Source: an uncultured Pseudogracilibacillus sp. (lineage in GTDB: Bacteria; Bacillota; Bacilli; Bacillales; Amphibacillaceae). From it: DNA of 46,101 bases. The notes under the pieces are model-generated. The model was given only the letters and a program-made list of their open reading frames with translations, did not search any database and was not told the origin of the DNA. Numbering within the stretch: position 1 is the first letter of the stretch; each line of letters begins with the position of its first letter. This document shows, piece after piece, positions 15,801-23,588 of this stretch. Both the position numbers and the translations under genes were made by a program. The stretch covers positions 1-46,101 of the forward strand of contig CALJVC010000138.1 in assembly GCA_937974845.1 (NCBI GenBank), read 5' to 3'.

Positions 15801-17180
15801 ATGATGACAAACAAGCATACGGAGCTACATGAGCAAGAAGCAATCGATTATATTAACCACGTCTATGAAAAGGTCAAGCAACGGGATCCCCATGAAACAG
15901 AATTTCTCCAAGCAACTAAAATGTTGTTCGATTCTCTTATACCTGTGTTTGTGAAGAATCGCACATATATAGAACATAATATATTAGAAAGGATTATCGA
16001 GCCGGAACGAATTATTACTTTCCGTGTTCCTTGGACTGATGACGAGGGACGTCCACAAGTCAACCGGGGCTATCGAGTGCAATATAATAGCGCTTTAGGT
16101 CCCTATAAAGGTGGGATACGTTTTCACCCAACGGTTAACTTAAGTGTTATGAAATTTTTATCCCTTACACAAATCTTCAAAAACTCTTTAACCGGGCAAC
16201 CGATCGGCGGGGGAAAGGGTGGTGCGGATTTCGATCCGAAGGGAAAGTCTGAAAATGAAATTATGCGATTTTGTCAAAGCTTTATGACGGAGCTCTATCG
16301 CCATATCGGCCCAGATCTCGACGTTCCCGCCGGCGACATCGGCGTAGGACGGCGGGAAATTGGTTATATGTTTGGCCAATATAAGCGGTTGAAAGGAAAC
16401 TACGAAGCCGGTGTCCTTACAGGTAAGGCACCGAATTATGGTGGAAGTCTAGGAAGAACGGAAGCCACTGGTTATGGTACGATTTACTTCGTTGAAGAAA
16501 TGTTAAAAGAAAAGAGACAATCGCTTAAAAACATGACCGTCATCACCTCAGGTTCAGGAAACGTCGCGATTTATGCGATGGAAAAGGCAATCCAGCTCGG
16601 AGCTAAAGTCGTCGCCTGTAGTGATTCTAACGGATATATATACGATAAAAACGGTTTAAGTTTACAAACGATTAAGCGGATTAAAATTTCGGAAGGGGGA
16701 CGAATTAAAGAATACGTCGACACCCATCCCGAAGCAGAATATTTTGATAATTGTTCGGATATTTGGTCAGTTCCCTGTGACATTGCCATACCTTGTGCAA
16801 CCCAAAACGAAATAGGCCTAAGGGAAGCAGAAATGCTTATTGAAAACGACGTAAAAGTTGTTGCTGAAGGAGCCAATATGCCTTGCACGAACGAAGCAAT
16901 TACAGCCTTTCAAGAAAATGATATTATGTTTGGACCGGCACAGGCTGTCAATGCTGGAGGCGTCGCTTGTTCTGCACTAGAAATGGCTCAAAATAGTGCC
17001 CGTCTTCGTTGGACTTTTGAACAGGTAGACGAACATTTAAAAGTTATCATGAAAGACATTTATTGGAATGTCGTCAATGCAGCTAACGAGTACGGCCATC
17101 CTGGAAACTTAGTCGTCGGAGCTAATATCGCTGGTTTTACTAAAGTCGCTGACACGATGATTGAGCATGGGGTCGTTTAA
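15801..17180 (+). CDS. gdhA: NADP-type glutamate dehydrogenase
   Basis: This hexameric enzyme makes glutamate from 2-oxoglutarate and ammonium, usually with NADPH. The 459-residue protein has the catalytic region KGGIRFHPTVNLSVMKFLS and GQPIGGGKGGADFDPKGKS, the aspartate in VPAGDIGVG, and a dinucleotide fold with TSGSGNVAIYAMEKA and VVACSDSNGYIYD. The SDS after the second strand is like E. coli GdhA and favours NADPH. B. subtilis lacks this type and uses NAD-linked RocG/GudB. The ATG after AGGAGGT was chosen; an upstream ATG lacks a ribosome binding site. It is divergent from gltC and ends in a strong terminator, so it is monocistronic. Confidence 0.95.
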   Translation: MMTNKHTELHEQEAIDYINHVYEKVKQRDPHETEFLQATKMLFDSLIPVFVKNRTYIEHNILERIIEPERIITFRVPWTDDEGRPQVNRGYRVQYNSALGPYKGGIRFHPTVNLSVMKFLSLTQIFKNSLTGQPIGGGKGGADFDPKGKSENEIMRFCQSFMTELYRHIGPDLDVPAGDIGVGRREIGYMFGQYKRLKGNYEAGVLTGKAPNYGGSLGRTEATGYGTIYFVEEMLKEKRQSLKNMTVITSGSGNVAIYAMEKAIQLGAKVVACSDSNGYIYDKNGLSLQTIKRIKISEGGRIKEYVDTHPEAEYFDNCSDIWSVPCDIAIPCATQNEIGLREAEMLIENDVKVVAEGANMPCTNEAITAFQENDIMFGPAQAVNAGGVACSALEMAQNSARLRWTFEQVDEHLKVIMKDIYWNVVNAANEYGHPGNLVVGANIAGFTKVADTMIEHGVV

Positions 17181-17194
17181 ATAAATGTTAACGG

Positions 17195-17226
17195 AGGATT
17201 TTAGCTAAAGCTAAAATCCTTTTTTT
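17195..17226 (+). terminator. Terminator after gdhA
   Basis: AGGATTTTAGC and GCTAAAATCCT form a perfect 11-bp stem with a 4-base loop, followed by eight T. Confidence 0.9.
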
Positions 17227-17290
17227 GTACTAGCCCTTTCTGAACGATTCTTCCCTTCTATGGTATGATAAGGAAAAAGGAGGAAGTACG

Positions 17291-18019
17291 ATGAATGAAA
17301 CGATTGCAAGATGGATTCAAGAATCGGAACATACCGTCATCTTTACCGGTGCTGGAATGTCCACAGAAAGTGGTTTGCCTGATTTTCGTTCGAAAGATCG
17401 AGGGTTATGGGAGAAATTTAATCCGGACGAATTAGCTAACGTCCAAGCCCTTTTGCATAATGAAGAAGAGTTTACGGCCTTTTATCGTTACCGACTACAA
17501 GAACTTGTGAAGTACAAACCCCATAAAGGCCACTATATTTTAGGCCAGTGGGAAAAGAATGGATGGATCGATGGCATCATTACTCAGAATGTCGATGCCT
17601 TTCACTTTGAAGCCGGTAACAAACGAGTCATGGAGCTACACGGTTCCTTCCACTCCTTCTATTGCCACCATTGTCGAGAAGAAAAGGATCGCCAAGCCTA
17701 TCTCGATGGGCATACCACCTGCGAATGTGGGGGAACGATTCGTCCAGGAATCGTACTTTTCGGCGAACTGTTACCACAGGAAACCTTCCAAGAAGCAGAA
17801 GCTTTAACGAGGAGGGCGGATTTATTTATCGTATTAGGTTCTTCCTTAACCGTTTCACCCGCCAACAGCTTCCCACTCCTTGCAAAAGAAGTAGGGGCTA
17901 AGCTCGTCATTATTAATCGAGAACCAACCGATTTCGATCACTTAGCCGATTTAGTCTTAAGGGATCAAAGCATCAAAGAAGCCCTTATCGACATCGATGC
18001 CTTATTAACATCAAGCTAG
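17291..18019 (+). CDS. srtN: Sirtuin-type NAD-dependent protein deacylase
   Basis: Sirtuins remove acetyl or other acyl groups from lysines using NAD+, giving nicotinamide and O-acyl-ADP-ribose. The 242-residue protein has the NAD site FTGAGMSTESGLPDFRS, the TQNVDAFH motif and the catalytic histidine in ELHGSFHS. It has a four-cysteine zinc site (CHHC and CECG) and the GSSLTVSPAN segment. Length is close to B. subtilis SrtN. The AAGGAGG ribosome binding site is strong. It stands alone, 110 bases after gdhA and past its terminator, so it is not in one operon with it. Acetyl-CoA synthetase is a known sirtuin target in Bacillus; any action on GdhA would be a guess. Confidence 0.93.
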   Translation: MNETIARWIQESEHTVIFTGAGMSTESGLPDFRSKDRGLWEKFNPDELANVQALLHNEEEFTAFYRYRLQELVKYKPHKGHYILGQWEKNGWIDGIITQNVDAFHFEAGNKRVMELHGSFHSFYCHHCREEKDRQAYLDGHTTCECGGTIRPGIVLFGELLPQETFQEAEALTRRADLFIVLGSSLTVSPANSFPLLAKEVGAKLVIINREPTDFDHLADLVLRDQSIKEALIDIDALLTSS

Positions 18020-18020
18020 G

Positions 18021-18071
18021 TACCTTGCCCGCAAAAAGTCGGGCAAGGTAAGTAGCATTTCCCGGGAAATG
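18021..18071. repeat. Two perfect palindromes between convergent srtN and MATE genes
   Basis: TACCTTGCCCG and CGGGCAAGGTA (18021-18031 and 18040-18050) form an 11-bp stem with an 8-base loop. Five bases on, CATTTCCCGGGAAATG (18056-18071) is a perfect 16-base palindrome. Neither has a T-run on either side. They probably end transcription or protect the 3' ends of both convergent messages. Confidence 0.65.
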
Positions 18072-18086
18072 AATCGATGTCTACTC

Positions 18087-19418
18087 TTAAAGGCCTAAAG
18101 CGCGGTAATAACGACGCAAGAAACAAACGATCAAGACTGTTACTCCCTCGGCAATCGGCACGACTAGCCAAACTCCAGTCGTACCAAAGAGAAAAGGTAG
18201 GCTCACTAATAAAAGCAGAACTAAGAGAATACTTCGGCTTACTGTAATTAGCAACGATAACTTAACTAAACCGACCGATTGATAATACGTAGAATACACA
18301 ATATTTATACCGAGGAAAATATAGTTAATAAAAAATAGCCTTATCCCTGTTACGGTCAAGTCATAGAGGGCTGGATCTTCTGCATTGAACATCAAAGTTA
18401 AGGGACCGGCAAAGCCGAAACCAAGACCGAAGGATAGAAGACCGAAACTAAGGGCTGTGATTACTGCAAAGCGTAGACTCTCCTCCATCCTTTCGTACAA
18501 TTTCGCACCATAGTAGAAGCTTACAAGGGGTTGCAGAGCAGAACCGATTCCAACGAACATTAATGCAGCCATAGAATGTAAATAATTTACAATAGAAAAG
18601 GCCGCTACCCCTAGTTCACCTATTAAGCGCATAAAAGCTATATTGTAGCCAAGGGTGACGAGAGCAATCGCAACTTCTGAGATCAAACTAGGAAAGCCAA
18701 TACTTAATATTTGTTGAAGCCGTTGCCAACGCCATGTAAAGGGCACGAAGGCAAGGTTTCGCTTCGGCCAAAGAAAATGTAACAGCATAACAAAAAAAGC
18801 GATTACGGTTGCAAGGACGGTAGCGTAGGCGGCCCCCTTTACCCCCCATGCATACACAAAAATGAATAAGTAGTTAAGGAGAATGTTACCTACCGCAGCG
18901 ACAATCAGTGAAACCATCGCTAACATTGGATTTCCATCATTTCGTATAAAGATGCTTAACAAGCTTTCTAGTACAAAGACAAGGCCGAACGTCAAGATTA
19001 CAGACATATAGTCGAGGACTTCGTGAATAATCTCGTCATTGGCTCCAAAAAAATAAGCTAAGCCTTCAAGGCGCCAAAGGGAAACTAGAGAAATTAGCAC
19101 GGTCGCAATCACGGCTGTGACAAAGGATAAGGAAAACCTTTCCCTAGCTTCCTTAAGCTTGCCTTGTCCTACATATATCGAGTAGGTCGTCGCTCCACCA
19201 ATTCCTAGCCAAAGAGCAATCCCGTAGAAAAAAGAAAATACTGGAACAGCAATATTTACCGCTGCCAAACCGTTTGCACCGACCCCATGACCGATAAATA
19301 TTCCGTCGATCACAATATTGACCGACATCAATAATAGGCCGAGCATCGAAGGTACCAAATATTTCACAAATACTTTACGAAGGGGTTGCTCCCTCAATTG
19401 TTCAGCTGTCTCTGTCAT
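18087..19418 (-). CDS. MATE-family efflux transporter
   Basis: The 443-residue protein has about twelve membrane helices and belongs to the multidrug and toxin extrusion family, which exports cationic drugs or metabolites in exchange for Na+ or H+. The N-terminal pattern (LVPSMLGLLLMSVNIVIDG, IFIGHGVGANGLAAVNIAVP) and the repeat of it near residue 230 (IGFPSLISEVAIALVTLGYN) are typical, and closest in style to the MepA-like subgroup. A strong AGGAGGTG ribosome binding site precedes the ATG. No regulator is adjacent. The substrate cannot be read from sequence. Confidence 0.9.
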   Translation of the reverse strand: MTETAEQLREQPLRKVFVKYLVPSMLGLLLMSVNIVIDGIFIGHGVGANGLAAVNIAVPVFSFFYGIALWLGIGGATTYSIYVGQGKLKEARERFSLSFVTAVIATVLISLVSLWRLEGLAYFFGANDEIIHEVLDYMSVILTFGLVFVLESLLSIFIRNDGNPMLAMVSLIVAAVGNILLNYLFIFVYAWGVKGAAYATVLATVIAFFVMLLHFLWPKRNLAFVPFTWRWQRLQQILSIGFPSLISEVAIALVTLGYNIAFMRLIGELGVAAFSIVNYLHSMAALMFVGIGSALQPLVSFYYGAKLYERMEESLRFAVITALSFGLLSFGLGFGFAGPLTLMFNAEDPALYDLTVTGIRLFFINYIFLGINIVYSTYYQSVGLVKLSLLITVSRSILLVLLLLVSLPFLFGTTGVWLVVPIAEGVTVLIVCFLRRYYRALGL

Positions 19419-19451
19419 GAAAGCACCTCCTAGGAATTTCTCTGATGAGAC

Positions 19452-19487
19452 AAAAAAGAGGAAACAGTACGAAAACGACTGCTTCCT
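19452..19487 (-). terminator. Terminator after the KdpD-like stress protein gene
   Basis: On the minus strand AGGAAGCAGT pairs with ACTGTTTCCT (one G-U) around a 9-base loop and is followed by C and six T. It lies 33 bases after the stop of the gene at 19521. Confidence 0.75.
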
Positions 19488-19520
19488 TCTTAATCAATAT
19501 ATAAAAAGTATATTTATTAG

Positions 19521-20189
19521 TTATACATTGGGCGGGTCTTTAATTTCCTCGACAACGATATCTTCTTCGACGCGGACTTGGTGACTCTTTCCTCCACAAA
19601 CATACTTGAAAATACCGTTGTTAAAATCCGTCCCTATTTCCTTATAAAACACACCTTCAAACAAATTATCCTTTGCCTTAGTAAACGTTAATATGTACCG
19701 GTCACCATCCTTCTTTAGATAACCGCGTATTCCTTTTTCGAACATCGCATCATCCGTCGTCTTTAAAGCGCGGTCGACCGATACAATATGAATGTCGATA
19801 AAAACTAATTCTCGTAACAAGACGTTTACGAAGGAGCCTTTTGTAATTTCTTCCCAACGGTTTTGGGGTGTTTCACCGATAATTACTTGAGTAATATTGT
19901 TTTGGTAGGCTACTTCTTTAATGACTTTTACAAAAGGTCGGGTTTCATTATCTTTTAAAATAAACTTCTCAGCCCCTAACTCCTTTGATAGACGTCGCCA
20001 TTCATCAACATAGCTCGCCTTTTCAGCATCGAACTCTTCATAAGATAAAGGATCGACCGTCAACACATAAAAAGGACTGTTCGTAAATTTTGATAATTCA
20101 TACCCACGCCTTATGAGTCGTTCGCCATTTGGACCGTAATAAACACACACGAGAATCCGTTCATCCATCTGGCTTTTAATCTTACCCAA
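19521..20189 (-). CDS. KdpD-like universal stress protein with extra C-terminal domain
   Basis: The first 140 residues look like the universal-stress-protein domain found in the KdpD K+-sensor kinase: ERILVCVYYGPNGERLIRRG, then a nucleotide-binding-style VIIGETPQNRWEEITKGSF. The Walker-A-containing KdpD N-domain, the membrane helices and the kinase are absent, so this is an orphan sensor module. About 75 further residues (YLKKDGDRYILTFTKAKDN, then EGVFYKEIGTDFNNGIFKYV) form a small beta-rich domain that I do not recognise. The start is TTG, seven bases after AGGAGG; an ATG seven codons on lacks a ribosome binding site. It is divergent from the mrp operon, suggesting a role in Na+/K+ or turgor response. 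Confidence 0.8.
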   Translation of the reverse strand: MGKIKSQMDERILVCVYYGPNGERLIRRGYELSKFTNSPFYVLTVDPLSYEEFDAEKASYVDEWRRLSKELGAEKFILKDNETRPFVKVIKEVAYQNNITQVIIGETPQNRWEEITKGSFVNVLLRELVFIDIHIVSVDRALKTTDDAMFEKGIRGYLKKDGDRYILTFTKAKDNLFEGVFYKEIGTDFNNGIFKYVCGGKSHQVRVEEDIVVEEIKDPPNV

Positions 20190-20322
20190 GGAGCTCCCTC
20201 CTATTCCATCATCGTTACATAGATGTAAACATTTTAATTTATTATACGTGAACTGCTACTTTTTTTCTATTATCTTTGCTCCCTCCTATAGGGAAGTTAA
20301 GCGAAGGAAAAAAATAAAATAC

Positions 20323-20350
20323 TTTAAAATATCCTTTGCACTGATATAAT
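20323..20350 (+). promoter_or_regulatory. Candidate promoter of the mrp operon
   Basis: TTTAAA and a perfect TATAAT are 16 bases apart, about 93 bases upstream of mrpA. The -35 is only a 4/6 match. The 253-base divergent gap to the stress protein gene shows no other clear element. Confidence 0.4.
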
Positions 20351-20442
20351 AATAAAGAAGATGGCTTTACATAAACAATTATAAAGGGGAAAGCCTTTAC
20401 TTCGATCGGATACAAGGCGCTATTTATGAAGGAGGGAGTATA

Positions 20443-22836
20443 TTGTATGCGATTCATCTTGCCATTTTTATACCCTTTCTAGTCGCTCTACTCATTGTAC
20501 TTAGTTCTCGATATCCCTTTCGCCTTCACATAGGTTGGTATGTTTTACTCGTACCTATCAGTTTGTTTATCTTTTTTTTACGACTACTCATTGAAGGAAA
20601 AGCCTTAGACTCACAACTTACAACCCTTCCCTGGGTACCTTCATTCGATCTATATATCACTACCTATCTCGATGGTCTAAGCCTACTATTCAGCCTACTA
20701 ATTACTGGTATTGGTTCGTTAGTCATTTTGTATTCCCTTTATTATATGACTAAGGACCAACAACTACGGCACTTTTATCTCTATTTAATGTTATTCATGG
20801 GAAGTATGCTAGGAGTTGTCCTTAGCGACCATTTAATCGGTTTATACGTCTTTTGGGAACTAACGAGCATTTCTTCCTTTCTACTAATTGCTTTTTGGTA
20901 TCAACGAAAAGGTTCCCGATACGGTGCAAAAAAATCATTGCTCATCACCGTCTTCGGTGGATTTTTTATGCTGGCTAGTTTCTTGATGATTTATTCCGTA
21001 ACAGGAAGCTTCAGCATTCAGGAGATTCTTGCCCAAAAAGATCTTTTACAGGAAAGCAACTTATTGGTCCCTATCATCATACTCCTTCTATTAGGAGCCT
21101 TTACAAAATCTGTCCAGTTTCCCTTTCATATTTGGTTACCGGATGCTATGGAAGCCCCGACACCGATCAGTGCCTATCTCCACTCAGCGACTATGGTTAA
21201 GGCAGGCATCTACTTAGTTGCCCGGATGACACCTATTTTTGGTGGAGAGATGCTCTGGTTCTGGCTCATTAGTTTAGTCGGTTTAACGACATTATTGTGG
21301 GGGGCTTTTACTGCGATTCGCCAGACAGATCTCAAAGCCTTGCTTGCCTATTCGACGATTAGTCAACTAGGCCTTATTATGAGCCTATTCGGTATCGGCT
21401 CCTTAGCCTATGTTACAGGTACGAACCTACCGACTATTTTATTTGTACAAGCGAGCTTTGCTGGTCTCTTTCATTTAATGAACCATGCGGTTTTTAAGGG
21501 AGCCCTCTTTATGGTCATCGGTATTATCGACTTCCAAATTGGAACTCGGGACCTACGTCGTCTCGGAGGCTTGATGGCCTTCATGCCCATTTCCTTTACG
21601 ATTGCTTTAATTGGGAGCTTCTCTATGGCAGGACTTCCCCCTTTTAGTGGTTTTTTAAGTAAGGAAATGTTTTTCAGTGCCTTGTTACACGTAAAGACTT
21701 TAGATTTATTCTCGGCCCAAGCAATTACTAGCCTATTTCCAATCGTCGCATGGATTGCCAGTGTGTTTACCTTTGTTTATAGTTTAATGATCGTCTTTGA
21801 TACCTTCTTAGGCGAGACTCGAGGCAATGTGACCTCTGAAACAAAGGAACCACCCTTCGGCATGCTTATCGCACCGATAATTTTAGCCAGCCTCGTCATC
21901 CTTGGGTTCTTCTTCCCTAATATGCTAGGGGATTACATACTCAAACCAGCTGTCGCTAGTATTCATCCATGGTTTTCCCTCGATGAACTTGCACCGATTG
22001 CTCGATGGCATGGTTGGAATACAGAGCTTTTTATGACTTTAGGTATCGTCATCATTGGTAGTTTATTATTTTATTTCCGACGGTCTGTCAAAAAAGTATT
22101 TGTACTGTTTCCTTACAGCCTATCGCTCGATCGTTTATATCATCGAGTGCTTTACTATAGCGACCATGTGGCCTACAGTGTCACGAATAAATATATGACA
22201 GGCTATTTGCGCCATTATTTCACCTATATATTCGTCTTTATAATCCTTGTCCTTGGAGGCTCCTACTTATGGAATGGGATAACCTTTTTACCTTTAAATC
22301 ATAGCCAACCGATCCAAGTCTTTCATGGACTATTGGCTGGAACGATTATCGTAGCAGCTATCGCCATTCCTTTAGCCAAATCGAGGCTTACAGCCATTTT
22401 AATGAACGGATTTATCGGCTTTGCGATTGCCATGTATTTCGTCCTCTTCCGAGCACCGGATCTAGCCCTAACCCAGCTCGTAGTAGAGACGGTAACGACG
22501 GCGCTCTTTCTTTTAGCCTTTTCCTTTTTACCAGATTGGGAAAAAGCACGGCCTAAGATTCATTGGAAGAACTTAGTTATCGCCCTGCTTGTCGGCTCGA
22601 CCTTTACCCTTATCGCCTTAGCAGTCAACCAGCAACGACTCTTTCCTTCGATTGCTAGTTTTTTCGAAAAAACCGACGAACTTACCGGTGCGACTAACAT
22701 TGTAAATACGATTCTAGGTGATTTCCGAGCTTTCGATACAATGTTAGAAGTAATCGTCCTTTTTATCGCCGGAATCGGTATATACACGCTCATTAAATAT
22801 CGCAATGGAAAAGAGGCGAACAAGCTTGAAGATTAA
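20443..22836 (+). CDS. mrpA: Mrp Na+/H+ antiporter subunit A
   Basis: MrpA is the largest subunit of the hetero-oligomeric Mrp antiporter, which exchanges cytoplasmic Na+ for external H+ and is vital for pH homeostasis in alkaliphiles. The 797-residue polytopic protein has a NuoL-like core with LPDAMEAPTPISAYLHS (about residues 230-246) and the following TMVKAGIYL. Conserved lysines and histidines of the proton path follow (HLMNHAVFKGALFMVIG). The C-terminal 170 residues form the MrpA-specific MrpB-like extension (FRAPDLALTQLVVETVTTALF). The start is TTG, seven bases after AAGGAGG; an ATG at 20447 is out of frame. Genes A to G overlap or abut. Confidence 0.97.
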   Translation: MYAIHLAIFIPFLVALLIVLSSRYPFRLHIGWYVLLVPISLFIFFLRLLIEGKALDSQLTTLPWVPSFDLYITTYLDGLSLLFSLLITGIGSLVILYSLYYMTKDQQLRHFYLYLMLFMGSMLGVVLSDHLIGLYVFWELTSISSFLLIAFWYQRKGSRYGAKKSLLITVFGGFFMLASFLMIYSVTGSFSIQEILAQKDLLQESNLLVPIIILLLLGAFTKSVQFPFHIWLPDAMEAPTPISAYLHSATMVKAGIYLVARMTPIFGGEMLWFWLISLVGLTTLLWGAFTAIRQTDLKALLAYSTISQLGLIMSLFGIGSLAYVTGTNLPTILFVQASFAGLFHLMNHAVFKGALFMVIGIIDFQIGTRDLRRLGGLMAFMPISFTIALIGSFSMAGLPPFSGFLSKEMFFSALLHVKTLDLFSAQAITSLFPIVAWIASVFTFVYSLMIVFDTFLGETRGNVTSETKEPPFGMLIAPIILASLVILGFFFPNMLGDYILKPAVASIHPWFSLDELAPIARWHGWNTELFMTLGIVIIGSLLFYFRRSVKKVFVLFPYSLSLDRLYHRVLYYSDHVAYSVTNKYMTGYLRHYFTYIFVFIILVLGGSYLWNGITFLPLNHSQPIQVFHGLLAGTIIVAAIAIPLAKSRLTAILMNGFIGFAIAMYFVLFRAPDLALTQLVVETVTTALFLLAFSFLPDWEKARPKIHWKNLVIALLVGSTFTLIALAVNQQRLFPSIASFFEKTDELTGATNIVNTILGDFRAFDTMLEVIVLFIAGIGIYTLIKYRNGKEANKLED

Positions 22837-23248
22837 CGATGTGATATTACAAACTATTTCTAAAATAGCAGTGTTCATCATTTTAACCCTGGGATTTTAT
22901 TTATTCTTTTCCGGCTCAGAGGCACCCGGAGGTGGTTTTGTCGGCGGGCTTGTCCTCGCTTCTAGTCTCGTTTTGCTATTCCTAGCCTTCGATATTGAAA
23001 CGATTCGACGCAGTCTACCGGTAAACTTTAAGCTCGTCGCTGGCACTGGTGCAGCGATCGTAGTTCTTACGGGCATGGCTGGAGTCCTTTTCGGTGAGGC
23101 CTTTCTTAGACAAAGCCTCCTCAGCCTGACCCTACCTATATACGGTAGCATCGAATTTTCTACCGTAACAATTTTTGAAATCGGCGTTGCTCTAACGGTC
23201 GTCGGTGTCGTTGTCACTATTATTTTAAGTATTGCAGAGGATGGTTAA
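22826..23248 (+). CDS. mrpB: Mrp antiporter subunit B
   Basis: This 140-residue membrane protein has about four helices and the family motif GSEAPGGGFVGGLVLAS. The frame contains an ATG seven codons earlier, but that has no ribosome binding site. The TTG at 22826 gives the N-terminus MKINDVILQT, which resembles other MrpB proteins, and GAGGCG precedes it. With this start it overlaps mrpA by 11 bases, implying translational coupling. MrpB is required for antiport in the full complex. Confidence 0.93.
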   Translation: MKINDVILQTISKIAVFIILTLGFYLFFSGSEAPGGGFVGGLVLASSLVLLFLAFDIETIRRSLPVNFKLVAGTGAAIVVLTGMAGVLFGEAFLRQSLLSLTLPIYGSIEFSTVTIFEIGVALTVVGVVVTIILSIAEDG

Positions 23249-23249
23249 T

Positions 23250-23588
23250 ATGGAGACTTTAATCATACTTGTTATTGGGGTACTCATTACCGTCAGTACA
23301 TATTTATTACTTGCAGATCAAATGATTCAAGTAATCTTGGGCGCTGCCCTTTTGACCCACGCTGTTCATTTACTCTTGATGGTCATGGGGGGCTTTCAAG
23401 GGGATAAGGTGCCGATTGTAGGGGAAAAAGGCAGTGCTTATGTCGATGCCTTACCACAGGCCTTAATCTTAACATCTATTGTCATTAACTTTGCCGTCAC
23501 AGCCTTTTTTCTCGTCCTTAGCTATCAAATTTATCGTAGGACGAATACGACAGATCTTCGAGAGTTAAGAGGGTATGATCATGACTAA
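23250..23588 (+). CDS. mrpC: Mrp antiporter subunit C
   Basis: This 112-residue NuoK-like subunit has three hydrophobic helices and the segments LGAALLTHAVHLLLMVMGG and DALPQALILTSIVINFAVTA, where the family has its conserved acidic and proline residues. The ATG directly follows the mrpB stop (TAA then T then ATG), and the N-terminus METLIILVIG fits the family, so earlier in-frame ATGs were rejected. The GAGG in the end of mrpB serves as ribosome binding site. Confidence 0.95.
   Translation: METLIILVIGVLITVSTYLLLADQMIQVILGAALLTHAVHLLLMVMGGFQGDKVPIVGEKGSAYVDALPQALILTSIVINFAVTAFFLVLSYQIYRRTNTTDLRELRGYDHD

Noticed and set aside
17291..18019. Sirtuin as part of a gdhA regulatory operon
   Set aside because: A strong terminator separates gdhA from srtN, and nothing in the sequence links the two functionally.
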